This document shows, piece after piece, positions 15,368 to 24,212 of a stretch of DNA of 39,567 nt. The position numbers and the translations under genes were made by a program. Positions within the stretch are counted from its first letter, which is position 1. Every line of letters starts with the position of its first letter. The stretch is from a virus. Below the pieces are notes generated by a model. It saw only the letters and a program-made list of their open reading frames with translations, was not told the origin of the DNA and did not search any database. Where the stretch lies: positions 1 to 39,567 of IMG/VR virus record IMGVR_UViG_3300020202_000156; one strand, 5' to 3'.

Positions 15368-17725
15368 TTACCTCTCGGATCGTATATCTGCGTCAACAAC
15401 ATAAGCAGATATATCTATAGGTGGATTTATTGTGTCGCTTGTGTTATACACAAAGCTTCTCAGTCCGTACTGTAACCAGGTCGCTCTTAAAGGCTTGCTG
15501 AACTTGGTTACTCGGGAATCATTAAAATCAAGTGTGAGAATTGTTTCGGGAGTTGTAGACTTATCCATATACCCATACACTTCAACATCTTGAGTTGAAT
15601 CACTTAAGTTATGAACAACCCAAAAACTATTTGTAATTGTTTCCTGTGGGGGCTTAGAGAAGGTGTATTGCTTCGTTTCTAGCTCTGGGATAATGTAAGC
15701 AATGTAGTACACATCCCCTGCAATCGGATTCGTTGTCCATGCAGGGCTTACGGTAAGTTGAGTCCCAGTATTAGAAGTAATCTGACGGTACTCACCGTTT
15801 TCATTATCTAAATAAACCCAAAGACCCGTTAATCCTGCATTGGTTGTATTGAACGTAGCTCCTGAATCAGTAAGAGTAGTGCTAGTAGATGAAGTAGTAG
15901 TTCCAGTGACTGTGCCAGATTCAATTCCATTTTCATACCCTATCCAGTTGTTATAAAAAAAGCCGAGTGTATCAACCATAACACCTTGACCAGCAGCATT
16001 AGGTGATTTGCGATATAAAGAGGCTCCCATCTTTGTCGCAGGGACATAACTCCAAGACTCATTTAGTGTATTGAAGATGAAAGAATGGGAACCTATAAAG
16101 AGGATGTAAAATCCATTATCTTTATCAAAGTAAGCGTGAGCAGAAGTATAATCGGATGGATCTAAATCTATCTGCGAGTCTGTGCCTTTAAATACTTCAT
16201 CAAGTACCGGAGATGAAATACGAATGGATTTATTATCATTCGTATTAATAATAGATCCCAGTAAGTTATCTGAGGGTTTTCGATTAACCGTTAATTTGTA
16301 AACTCCCTGAACCCCCGCAAAGAAAATAACATCACCGTTATTATCAGTTTCAATGGTCGCGTCACTAACCGTCCCAACCCCATCTAATATTTTGTTAAGA
16401 CGAAAAGATCTTGCACCAAAACCTGATAGCTCCAGTACGGACTTATCCGTAAAAGCTAACAGGGCGTTAGATGTCGCGTGAATGCCTGTTACAGAAGACT
16501 CTGTTCCGAGAGAAATTTTATCTGACTCTAACCAGTAGGTATCTGCACTTGAAACAGCAGATACTGGAAGGCGATTGAATTGAAGAGTGCTAGCTTCACC
16601 TAAGAAGATTACACCTTGATAAGACTCTATATACTTATAGGAAGGTGGGGTAATGGTATCAATCGTGGTGTCAAGTGCTGGTCCTAAAGAAGCATCAGGC
16701 TTACCGTCTGTGTAAGCTCCCGTTGTCTGATAACCTAAAAGAAAGTAATCTGATCCGCCAGCAACTGTACGATAAATTCTGTAACCATCAAACGGTGCTG
16801 AAGGGGCAGCAGCAAGTGTTCCTGTCGTGCGAGTTTCCCTTCCATGCGTAACGTATTGAATATCAGAACAGCAAGCAGCATTCCAATCACTATAAGGGCT
16901 GTCTGTATCACAAGCATTGCAGCTTGTACCTGACCAAGTAAATAAACTATCCCCGCTTAAGGTAGCATCATCAGAACTACTTGCTTCTGATTCAATTCCC
17001 CAAACTGACGAATAACTTGTTACTTTGTATTTATATGTTGTAGAGGTTCCTGCGGTTTCTAAGGTTCCGTTATCGGAACTAACGCTAGTACCCCCAGTAT
17101 CAGGTGAAGACCCTAACCAAATACATCCTGTCGCTGTTGTTGATGGCGAATTAGCACAAGCGCCGGATGCCGTCAGGTTTGGAGCAACACTAATTGGTTG
17201 TCCGGGTGTTAGACCCCCTTCACCAGTCGTAGCTGCAAAGTTGACAGAAGCAGGAGCAGAAACACCTGTAATTGCTGTTGCTGCACCAGAACCAGTCCAC
17301 CGATAAAGGCCGTCTGTAGCAGAGGTAATATAAAGCGTATCACCGATTTGAACGGCATCATGCGCTTCATTGGTTAAACCCGTATTTAATTGAGTTCGGT
17401 TCGTTCCATCTACATCATAAGAAGCAAGAACCGTATTCTCCATACGGACCAGCTTCTTCGTTGTACCAGCTGCGTTCTCGTAGTACCAGAAACCATTGGT
17501 TGTGGTATTTGTAAGAGCGGTAGAATTTAAGCGGTTTCGACCCTTAACTACTTGAATGTTTCCATCCTTGATATAGAGGTTATTAAACTTTGCATGGAAA
17601 CCGTCTTCCATCTTATCTGCTTTTTGCCTTGATAAACCAGACAGCTTATCAACCTGAATCAGTTGTGCATAAACTGGTTGAAGAGTAAGAGCAAAAATTA
17701 AAATAAAAGAAATTAGCTTTTTCAT
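15368..17725 (-). CDS. Tail nozzle (T7 gp12 / P22 stabilisation-type) protein with signal peptide
   Basis: The 785-residue protein closes the podovirus tail tube. The mature N-terminus (LSGLSRQKADKMEDGFHAKFNNLYIKDG..) and repeated short beta-strand units (LVRMENTVLASYDVDG, ALLAFTDKSVLELSGFGAR, GDVIFFAGVQGVYKLTV) match the beta-propeller nozzle pattern. Oddly, residues 1-20 are a perfect Sec signal peptide (MKKLISFILIFALTLQPVYA). The ATG has AAGG 7 nt upstream, and the next Met is only at 39, so the signal is very likely translated. By my count six Cys, four clustered (CNAC...CC). It follows the adaptor gene by zero bases. Confidence 0.8.
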   Translation of the reverse strand: MKKLISFILIFALTLQPVYAQLIQVDKLSGLSRQKADKMEDGFHAKFNNLYIKDGNIQVVKGRNRLNSTALTNTTTNGFWYYENAAGTTKKLVRMENTVLASYDVDGTNRTQLNTGLTNEAHDAVQIGDTLYITSATDGLYRWTGSGAATAITGVSAPASVNFAATTGEGGLTPGQPISVAPNLTASGACANSPSTTATGCIWLGSSPDTGGTSVSSDNGTLETAGTSTTYKYKVTSYSSVWGIESEASSSDDATLSGDSLFTWSGTSCNACDTDSPYSDWNAACCSDIQYVTHGRETRTTGTLAAAPSAPFDGYRIYRTVAGGSDYFLLGYQTTGAYTDGKPDASLGPALDTTIDTITPPSYKYIESYQGVIFLGEASTLQFNRLPVSAVSSADTYWLESDKISLGTESSVTGIHATSNALLAFTDKSVLELSGFGARSFRLNKILDGVGTVSDATIETDNNGDVIFFAGVQGVYKLTVNRKPSDNLLGSIINTNDNKSIRISSPVLDEVFKGTDSQIDLDPSDYTSAHAYFDKDNGFYILFIGSHSFIFNTLNESWSYVPATKMGASLYRKSPNAAGQGVMVDTLGFFYNNWIGYENGIESGTVTGTTTSSTSTTLTDSGATFNTTNAGLTGLWVYLDNENGEYRQITSNTGTQLTVSPAWTTNPIAGDVYYIAYIIPELETKQYTFSKPPQETITNSFWVVHNLSDSTQDVEVYGYMDKSTTPETILTLDFNDSRVTKFSKPLRATWLQYGLRSFVYNTSDTINPPIDISAYVVDADIRSER

Positions 17726-18835
17726 TTATCGCCTTGAAAGTGGATCAAAACCATTAAGACCAGATTTACGGACGTTATACTCACCTTGAGATTGCCATCG
17801 AACATCCGTAATTGCTTTGTGAGAATCACGAAGCTGTTTCAATGTTCTTTCAAAATCCGCCCTAGCTTGCTGGATACGAACAGGGTTCTTATCTTCCAGA
17901 TCATGTAAGGCAAGCCATATCGAACCGTGAAGTAAGGGAGCATGATTCGGAATAATCGAGATATCATTCCCATCAATTAGTTTTGGAGCTTTGATTAACG
18001 CATCAATTTCTACAAAATAATAATCATCCGGCGTGTCTCTTAACTGCATGATTAAAGAATTCTTTGGAGCAATCTTGTAAGACTTCCCAGAACCCGTTGA
18101 GCCTTGATAAGCTTCTCTGAGTGTTAAAGAAGTAGAGCTTGCAACCGACTGAACAACATACGGGACGGGGAATTCATTCACGATAAAAGGCATTCCTTCC
18201 ATATCAGCCGTAAACGTAGTCCCGCTTCCGGTTACGGTCTTAGAGCCGTTTGTCATGCTAACGGTTCCAGTTGTATAAAAATCAGCTTCTAATCCACCAC
18301 CAATGCAAGCTTCAGTAGGCGTACCTACAGACTCTTTAGCAAGAGTCATTCGGTCTAAGTTTTTAAGAACTAACTCTTTTCCTTCGATATAAACATTCAC
18401 AATCGAAGAGATTGAAGGATCTAAAATGTAGTTAGGATAAACAATCTTATAGGTTTGTGCTGAAGCCGTAGCTTCTGGGTATTTTGCAGCAATTTCTAAA
18501 GAAGTAGTGCTAACGGAAGAATAAGGATCTACTTTAAAGATCCGTCCGTTATGAATAAGGTATCCTGTCTTTACAATATCCGACCAAGAGGTTCCAGAAC
18601 CTGTGATCGTTGCATCACCTTGAGTAACTGAGATAGTGCCTGTCTCATACTTAGGGCGTGTAGAAATATAAAACTGTCTTAATCTCCATTCCCAATTTCG
18701 ATCAAACACAATCAGATCTTGGATCTGATTAATTCTTAATTTAACACTCGTTAGAATGTTAGAATCTACACTCGATTGGGTTAGACCCATCTGGGTTAAA
18801 ACTTCATCAATTATTGAGCCAAAGGTATCGATCAT
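17726..18835 (-). CDS. Tail adaptor (T7 gp11-like tail tubular A / connector) protein
   Basis: The N-terminal helical part (FGSIIDEVLTQMGL... VKLRINQIQDLIVFDRNWEWRLRQF) is the hallmark of podovirus head-to-tail adaptors. The middle contains two copies of a beta domain: residues about 60-130 (GTISVTQGDATITGSGTSW ... AQTYKI) and about 185-255 (GTVSMTNGSKTVTGSGTTF ... GKSYKI). The C-terminus is helical and charged. No signal peptide. Directly upstream of the nozzle gene, as expected for the two parts of the tail tube. Confidence 0.78.
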   Translation of the reverse strand: MIDTFGSIIDEVLTQMGLTQSSVDSNILTSVKLRINQIQDLIVFDRNWEWRLRQFYISTRPKYETGTISVTQGDATITGSGTSWSDIVKTGYLIHNGRIFKVDPYSSVSTTSLEIAAKYPEATASAQTYKIVYPNYILDPSISSIVNVYIEGKELVLKNLDRMTLAKESVGTPTEACIGGGLEADFYTTGTVSMTNGSKTVTGSGTTFTADMEGMPFIVNEFPVPYVVQSVASSTSLTLREAYQGSTGSGKSYKIAPKNSLIMQLRDTPDDYYFVEIDALIKAPKLIDGNDISIIPNHAPLLHGSIWLALHDLEDKNPVRIQQARADFERTLKQLRDSHKAITDVRWQSQGEYNVRKSGLNGFDPLSRR

Positions 18836-18845
18836 ATAGTCCTCT

Positions 18846-19634
18846 TTATTCGTCGAAAATTACTGGGGTACAGGTTGACGTACTGGAGCAAGTGTCTGCG
18901 TAAGCTCCTGTGGGAGCCGTAAAATTACTTGTCCAAACAGCGGTTCCTTTAACCAGCCGGATTTCATCCATCCAACCATTCAAGTCACCTGTTCCAGTCC
19001 CGCCCGTTTGACTTCCTACTGCAATATCAGAAGTGCTATTAAAGATAGTCGCTGAAAGCGTTTGTGTAGTACCGATTTGAGTTCCATCAATAAACATTAA
19101 TAAGTCATTACCGTTTCGGACTACAGCAACGTGATACCAAACAGCCGTTGTAGGGGTCCAACTATTACTCAGGGTAACGGTCGTTGATCCGTCAGTTGTG
19201 TATAAAAACCTTAAAAGATTTGATGTATTCCACTGAACAAGCCAAGCATTTTGACTCGCTACTCCAAATTGAGCGATAAGGTTTGCGTTTGTCGCCACGC
19301 TATTAAAACGCACCCAAAAATCAATCGTAAAACTTCCAGCCCCTAGATCCCAATCTGCACTATCCACAGAAGATAAGTAATCATCTGTTCCGTCAAACAA
19401 GGCTGATGCCCCGCCAAACTTCGACTGGGCTGTATCAATCTGGGCCTGGTTATTTGCTGTTACTGTTTTAGGAGTTGAACTAGAGTCAGTAAACGTAGTG
19501 GAACCATCTGAACCATCAGCATGGAGCATTAACTTCGTATCCGTATCATTGCAAGTAGACGTACTTGCAGAAAATACAGGTGAAGCAAAACCTAGGACTA
19601 AAATCAAAAAGACACTGAGTATCTTTCTAATCAT
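18846..19634 (-). CDS. Exported LamG/concanavalin-fold protein (262 aa)
   Basis: Signal peptide of about 22 residues (MIRKILSVFLILVLGFASPVFS) is followed by a complete LamG_3-type jelly roll: FGGASALFDGTDDYL, DWDLGAGSFTIDFWVRF, WYHVAVVRNGNDLLMFIDG and LNGWMDEIRLVKG are classical strand signatures. Such domains bind glycans, and in phages they occur in tail spikes and head decorations. Three Cys in the mature part, two near the C-terminus. It lies between the long fibre and the tail adaptor, so a receptor-binding virion protein is likely. Confidence 0.78.
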   Translation of the reverse strand: MIRKILSVFLILVLGFASPVFSASTSTCNDTDTKLMLHADGSDGSTTFTDSSSTPKTVTANNQAQIDTAQSKFGGASALFDGTDDYLSSVDSADWDLGAGSFTIDFWVRFNSVATNANLIAQFGVASQNAWLVQWNTSNLLRFLYTTDGSTTVTLSNSWTPTTAVWYHVAVVRNGNDLLMFIDGTQIGTTQTLSATIFNSTSDIAVGSQTGGTGTGDLNGWMDEIRLVKGTAVWTSNFTAPTGAYADTCSSTSTCTPVIFDE

Positions 19635-21139
19635 TATTCCCGATCCTTAGCATGGTACGCTGTTACTGTTACGTTTGTTACGGTTCCAGTAACCGTTCCG
19701 ACATTGATTCGGACCCAATCGCCTGCATCAATGGTTCCGTTCGTAAACGTACCATCATCTTCAGCACCATCGTTATCGCAGGTAATGTTCGCGTCCGTGG
19801 TCGTACAGTTGTCGCCCGTTGCGTCACACTCATCAACACTGATTAAGACTGATTCTGAAGAATCCGCAGGATCAACAATACAGTGAATGTCTGAAATTGT
19901 TATGGGATAACGCGCCTTAAAAATAAGAGGGTCGTTAGAAGCAGAAGGAGAACCAATCACATAGCTAAATAATTTCTTTGAGGTATGGACGTTTACAGCC
20001 GAGCCGTCATACACAAGTAAGTCTGAGGCTGTCGTATCTAATGCAGCTTCACCAGCAGCGTCTACCGTAGGTCCAGTACCTTGGGGGATGGCTAAAGAAC
20101 CTGTGATAACTTTATCAGCCATACTGGAAGGAAGACGAGCATCTTCAATCGTGCCAGCAGAAAAGAAGGAAGTTGCACTATCGCCTGTATCTGCTTCAAT
20201 CACGTTATTAGCAGCAGCTAAGGTTTTATTCGTTAATGTTTCCGTTCCTGCTAATGTAGCGAGAGTGCCAGTAGCAGATGGGAGCGTGATATCTATATCC
20301 GTTGTAACGGGATTAGCAGATGGAGAGATAATATTGAGTTCAATCGTATCCGCCGAAGTTCCTTCCCAAACCAACATTGTAGTTCCAGTCGTAGTCTTAC
20401 CGTCCGTAAAACATGCGCCATCGGAACATGCTGGACCAACATCAGAGATATCTCCTGCACCACCTCCACCGTCATCAGTGTCCCATTCAGGGGCAGTAGC
20501 TCCAGCATTCATTTCAAGAACTTGACCAGCCGTACCTTTCGGCAATGCTACCCAGTCCGTTCCGTTGTAATACATAATGTCGCCTTGAGCATCGGACCCA
20601 AGAGCAATGTCTGTACCGTCAACCGAGTTATTCTGAACCGTAGTGGCACCTGCGTTATCAATCGCAATATCTCCACTCATAGTCACTGAGGTTGCTACGT
20701 TTGAGCCATTTCCAACTAAAATATTTCCTGAAGTAAGAGAAGCGAGTTTTGAATAAGCAATCGCAGCCGAAGCATTAATATCCGCGTTTACAATCGCACC
20801 ACTATTGATATTGGCCGTAACGGTATTTGAAGTATCAACAAAATCAATATCTCCCGTTGAGGCAAAGTTAGGGTCAGTGACAGCCACGCTGTCCACACTG
20901 ACGCTATCTCCCACGGAACCTGTAGCAGCAATCGTTAAGGTTTCATTGCCACCATCATTATTTTCAGTCAAAGTAACATTTGATCCAGCAACAAGCTTTC
21001 CATTTAAATAACCTGCTGTGGTATCGTTAGAACTAACTTTGGCTTTACGCTCAAAAGCAGCTTGAGCTTCATCTACACCAAAGGCGTAGAGAAGTGTAAT
21101 TAGTAAGAAACTAAATAAGACCTTTGGTATAAACTTCAT
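19634..21139 (-). CDS. Exported tail-fibre-like protein (501 aa)
   Basis: ATG 21139 is chosen because GAGGAAGG lies close upstream; a longer reading to 21208 only adds residues inside the previous gene. Signal peptide about 27 residues (MKFIPKVLFSFLLITLLYAF...AQA). The body has standard fibre phrases: KLVAGSNVTLTENNDGGNETLTI, GTAGQVLEMNAGATAPEW, TLPSATGTLATLAGTETLTNKTL. The C-terminal domain (about 395-501) resembles the end of the 431-aa fibre. Six Cys by my count. It probably forms trimeric fibres that recognise the host; the signal is anomalous for a virion protein. Confidence 0.78.
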   Translation of the reverse strand: MKFIPKVLFSFLLITLLYAFGVDEAQAAFERKAKVSSNDTTAGYLNGKLVAGSNVTLTENNDGGNETLTIAATGSVGDSVSVDSVAVTDPNFASTGDIDFVDTSNTVTANINSGAIVNADINASAAIAYSKLASLTSGNILVGNGSNVATSVTMSGDIAIDNAGATTVQNNSVDGTDIALGSDAQGDIMYYNGTDWVALPKGTAGQVLEMNAGATAPEWDTDDGGGGAGDISDVGPACSDGACFTDGKTTTGTTMLVWEGTSADTIELNIISPSANPVTTDIDITLPSATGTLATLAGTETLTNKTLAAANNVIEADTGDSATSFFSAGTIEDARLPSSMADKVITGSLAIPQGTGPTVDAAGEAALDTTASDLLVYDGSAVNVHTSKKLFSYVIGSPSASNDPLIFKARYPITISDIHCIVDPADSSESVLISVDECDATGDNCTTTDANITCDNDGAEDDGTFTNGTIDAGDWVRINVGTVTGTVTNVTVTAYHAKDRE

Positions 21140-21536
21140 AGCCCTTCCTCTGTACTGTTTCGATAGTCTTGATCCAAGACCTTGCAAGAACATAGCCGTC
21201 CTTGTCATCTTTATTAATCACTTGTGATCCCACCACTTCACCTTGAGGGTTTGAAAAATTAATCTTTTTCTGAAGTTCTGAGACCCTTCTACAAATAGTA
21301 AATTTCGGGATTGTTATGTTATGGGTAATCCCTGTAACAAACCCATTCTCTCCCTTTGAGCTATCCCACAAACATTTATGCGTTTGATTAGAAAACCATC
21401 GAAGGGAGGGATTGTATCTAGTTACTGCATTCATCAACTCTTCCCGAAGAATACTTCCAGAGAAGTAGCCTTTTTTATAAGCATCCTCTAAGGATTCTGC
21501 GTAAACGATTATTTCTTTGGGAAGAACTTTTGCCAT
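21111..21536 (-). CDS. Hypothetical late-operon protein (141 aa)
   Basis: I favour ATG 21536 (GAGG about 9 nt upstream); a GTG at 21584 would add 16 residues but lies inside a hairpin without a good site. The protein is mixed alpha/beta with Cys near 52 and 80, begins AKVLPKEIIVYAESLEDAYKKGYFSGS and has no signal peptide. No family recognised. It overlaps the 501-aa fibre gene by 29 nt, so it may be a chaperone or assembly factor for that fibre; this is a guess. Confidence 0.5.
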   Translation of the reverse strand: MAKVLPKEIIVYAESLEDAYKKGYFSGSILREELMNAVTRYNPSLRWFSNQTHKCLWDSSKGENGFVTGITHNITIPKFTICRRVSELQKKINFSNPQGEVVGSQVINKDDKDGYVLARSWIKTIETVQRKGYEVYTKGLI

Positions 21537-21559
21537 TAGGTGTGCCTCAAGTAGAGTGA

Positions 21560-21580
21560 GTGGGGACTTTGAATCCCCAC
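21560..21580 (-). other. Intergenic hairpin after the short exported protein gene
   Basis: GTGGGGA pairs perfectly with TCCCCAC over a 7-nt loop between the stop at 21600 and the start at 21536. There is no T-run, so it is not a standard terminator. It may protect the upstream capsid mRNA from 3' decay or attenuate downstream fibre expression. Confidence 0.4.
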
Positions 21581-21599
21581 CCACCCTCGGTAAAACAAA

Positions 21600-21971
21600 T
21601 TACAGAACGTCTGCGTAGTTAGTTCCGTCGCAAACGCAAGTGTTCACGGCAGAGCCAGTTCCGCTAGCCATCGTGCAGTCTGTTGCTCCGCCAGCGTTCG
21701 TAGAGACGTAAATAAATCCCTTTAACGCAGCAGCGCAAGTAGGCGCACTAGCCTCAACACCAGCACCAGGGATAAAACCACTGGAGTTAGCAATCGTAAT
21801 GGTCCGATCGGCTGTAGGATCAGTGACACTGACCGTAGTTTCGCTAGAGTCAGCGGTTGCTCCTTCAAACACCAAACCATCAACGTCGATTTCAGCACCA
21901 TCTGGCGTGAAATACGCGAAAGCAGGTGAAGCAATTAACATCACCAAAATCGCAATTAAAAATTTCTTCAT
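21600..21971 (-). CDS. Short exported fibre-like or decoration protein (123 aa)
   Basis: Directly downstream of the capsid gene. Signal peptide MKKFLIAILVMLIASPAFA (cleavage after 19). The mature part contains TTVSVTDPTADRTITIANSSG, the phrase found in phage fibres just before their C-terminal heads, and four Cys (TC...DC...CVC), probably two disulphides. Position suggests a capsid-decoration protein; sequence suggests a miniature fibre. Which is right cannot be told by eye. Confidence 0.65.
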   Translation of the reverse strand: MKKFLIAILVMLIASPAFAYFTPDGAEIDVDGLVFEGATADSSETTVSVTDPTADRTITIANSSGFIPGAGVEASAPTCAAALKGFIYVSTNAGGATDCTMASGTGSAVNTCVCDGTNYADVL

Positions 21972-22025
21972 TTATTATTCCTCCGAATTAATTTAATTAT
22001 TAAGACTGTAAATATTCCGCAGCGA

Positions 22026-22970
22026 TTAGCCAGCGTTGTACGCCCACAAAATCTGAGCGCGGTTAGCATCAAGGAGCTTAGTCCCGAAGTACATCTTGTA
22101 ACCAACAGTTGCACGTTGGTTCAAAGGGTCTTCAGTTCCAGCAGAGCCGTGAGGCTTCACAATAATTTCCGTGTCTTTACCAGACAGGTTGCTAACACCA
22201 AACGCATTTTCACCGACGAAAATATTTCCGTAAGTGTTGGTAGATGTTGCATCTGCTCGGATGTTCGTAGAACGAAGGAGCTTGATATTAAAAGCAGTAC
22301 CAATCTCACCTTTTTCTAACGTACGTCCAGCAGAACCATTGTGCGCTGAAAGAATAATGAACGAAGAAGCAGCCGTTTCAGAAATAAGATCAAACTCCAT
22401 CAAGGGGTGAATCACACCACGATAGAGGCCGTCCGAGAAAGGCTTCACATCATTTTTACGCATAACCCGAAGAATGATTTTCAGGTCGCTAGAAGCAATA
22501 ACGTCCGTACCAGTTTCTACGTTCGCTTTAGAACTGTTGTTAGTCGGATCTGTATAACGCTGAGTTCCGTTAGCATCCAGTTCGTTACGAATGAGAGAGT
22601 CACGGCTAAGAGCAGCCATGTAACCGAGCCAATCAACAGAATCTTTCATCGTGTCATTGATTGCGGTGAACTGTAAGAAATCAGAGATCGTTACATAAGC
22701 ACCATAACCATTAATCGTTGTAGAGACTGTGCTGGAAGACATGGTTGTTCCGTCCGGCGAAACACCGTCCGTAAGAGCCGTAGTATTAGCAGTAGGAAGA
22801 GTCCAGCGGTTAAATTTGAGGACGTTACCACTATGTAGCGGTAAATCTCTTTTTTGACCGAGAGCTTCTAACTGAAGTTCCTTTTTCAGAACGTCTAAAA
22901 AGCGATTGACCAGATATGTCATCTGGTGATCGCTAAATGACGCTTTTACATGAGTATTTAATTGAGCCAT
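22026..22970 (-). CDS. Major capsid protein (N4-gp56 family)
   Basis: The 314-residue protein reads as an N4-gp56-type HK97-fold capsid subunit: an N-terminal helix (FLDVLKKELQLEALGQKRDLPLHSGNVLKFNRW), the loop TLPTANTTALTDGVSPDG, GYGAYVTISDFLQ, a spine helix region and the C-terminal TVGYKMYFGTKLLDANRAQILW. No Cys. Gene order scaffold - capsid is normal. The phage also encodes GroES, which may help fold this protein. Confidence 0.85.
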   Translation of the reverse strand: MAQLNTHVKASFSDHQMTYLVNRFLDVLKKELQLEALGQKRDLPLHSGNVLKFNRWTLPTANTTALTDGVSPDGTTMSSSTVSTTINGYGAYVTISDFLQFTAINDTMKDSVDWLGYMAALSRDSLIRNELDANGTQRYTDPTNNSSKANVETGTDVIASSDLKIILRVMRKNDVKPFSDGLYRGVIHPLMEFDLISETAASSFIILSAHNGSAGRTLEKGEIGTAFNIKLLRSTNIRADATSTNTYGNIFVGENAFGVSNLSGKDTEIIVKPHGSAGTEDPLNQRATVGYKMYFGTKLLDANRAQILWAYNAG

Positions 22971-23004
22971 TTATAATTCCTCCACGAATTAAGAAATATT
23001 AAAA

Positions 23005-23934
23005 TTAAAGTTCACCCTTGGCTCGTAAGAGTTTTTCCTGTTCTTCCAAAGAAAGCTTTTCAAAGTTTTTCAAGTCGTAAGGATCACTCGACACTTTAGA
23101 TGTCTTCGCTTTTCCTGCACCTTTAGCACTCAGAATTTCAGCTTCCCTTTTCGATTCAGAAACCTTGGGAGCCTTGGATTTCGAGATGATTTCGGCTGCG
23201 CGTTCCAGATTAGCTGCAATGACTTCTTTTTTAATTTCATCAAAGAGCTTGGGATTCTGGCTGGCAGCACGAAGTAAAGCTTCATCACTTTCAAAACGAT
23301 TGTTAATTTCAGCCATAAGTTCTGGTTCAAGTTCCTTTAGCGGTGAACCTAAAAACGAATCAACACTTTCTTGGAACCGAGCCATATTCTCTTTAGCTTC
23401 ATTAACAGTAATTTTGGATTTGAGAGTTTCGATTTCCCCTTGAATCTGCTCTTTCGCCTCTTCCAGAGCTTCCTCTTTCAGAGCCTTAAAAAGTTCAGCA
23501 GCTTCGGGGTTCTTCTCTCGAATCTTGTCAACAACAGAAGGTTTCTTGGAGTCTGTGCGAGGTTTTTCATCAGTCGTTTCAGGTTTAGCCTTTTGAGCTT
23601 CCTTCTGACGCTGGCGTGTAAACTCTGCTTGTAGATCCTTGTAACGCTTCTCCCAGTTGACCTGGGTTTCCTTTTTCTGAGTGTCCGTGGATTCGGATTC
23701 AGATTTAACTTCTTGCGAAGTTGCATCTTCTTGAGCGTGTTCTTCTTTAGAATCCTCAACTTCAGGTTGTTCCTCTGAAGAAGTCTCTTCCGATGTTTCT
23801 GAGTTCTCGTCACCGTGTTCCTGAGCTTCTAGTTCTCGAATAAGTTGTTCTTGCTTTTCTAAACTCATAGCCGACATCTCTTCGAGGCTAGGGGCTTTGG
23901 AGTGGTCTTGAGATTGTTCAGGTTTTTCAGTCAT
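23005..23934 (-). CDS. Scaffolding-like protein
   Basis: A 309-residue, highly charged, Glu/Lys/Ser-rich protein that is mostly predicted helix or coiled coil, with a disordered acidic N-terminal third and a short basic C-terminal region (YDLKNFEKLSLEEQEKLLRAKGEL). No Cys. Composition and position directly upstream of the capsid gene are typical of scaffolding proteins that guide prohead assembly and leave before maturation. Confidence 0.72.
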   Translation of the reverse strand: MTEKPEQSQDHSKAPSLEEMSAMSLEKQEQLIRELEAQEHGDENSETSEETSSEEQPEVEDSKEEHAQEDATSQEVKSESESTDTQKKETQVNWEKRYKDLQAEFTRQRQKEAQKAKPETTDEKPRTDSKKPSVVDKIREKNPEAAELFKALKEEALEEAKEQIQGEIETLKSKITVNEAKENMARFQESVDSFLGSPLKELEPELMAEINNRFESDEALLRAASQNPKLFDEIKKEVIAANLERAAEIISKSKAPKVSESKREAEILSAKGAGKAKTSKVSSDPYDLKNFEKLSLEEQEKLLRAKGEL

Positions 23935-24212
23935 TAAATTTTGTTCTCCTTTTGTAACTTAACTTTTTCATGTCGGAGAAAGTCCGACTTTGAAAGAAGT
24001 TTTTTAAGTTCATCAATACGGCTGTTTATCGCTACTAGCTGGATAGCCGAATCCATTGAAGGCGATACAGCTAACTGCTCTGCTTTCATCCTCAAATTTT
24101 TGATTTTGGATTCAATATGTTGTTCAAGTTTTTTGAAACAAGGATGACTGATTAACTCGTTCCATTCCTGAACATCAACGATCTGTGGATCAAGCAACGT
24201 CTTGGGTTCCAC
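23934..24212 (-). CDS. Small helical protein between portal and scaffold
   Basis: A 92-residue helical protein (GTG start at 24212, overlapping the portal stop by 23 nt; its last base is shared with the scaffold start). It contains WNELISHPCFKKLEQHIESKI and a coiled-coil stretch near the end. Small genes at this place occur in many podoviruses as head-assembly accessories. No family recognised. Confidence 0.6.
   Translation of the reverse strand: MEPKTLLDPQIVDVQEWNELISHPCFKKLEQHIESKIKNLRMKAEQLAVSPSMDSAIQLVAINSRIDELKKLLSKSDFLRHEKVKLQKENKI

Noticed and set aside
19652-20525. Long open frames opposite the fibre genes
   Set aside because: They mirror the repetitive Ala/Ser/Thr codons of the fibre gene, have no ribosome-binding sites and give low-complexity Val/Ser products; they are shadows.
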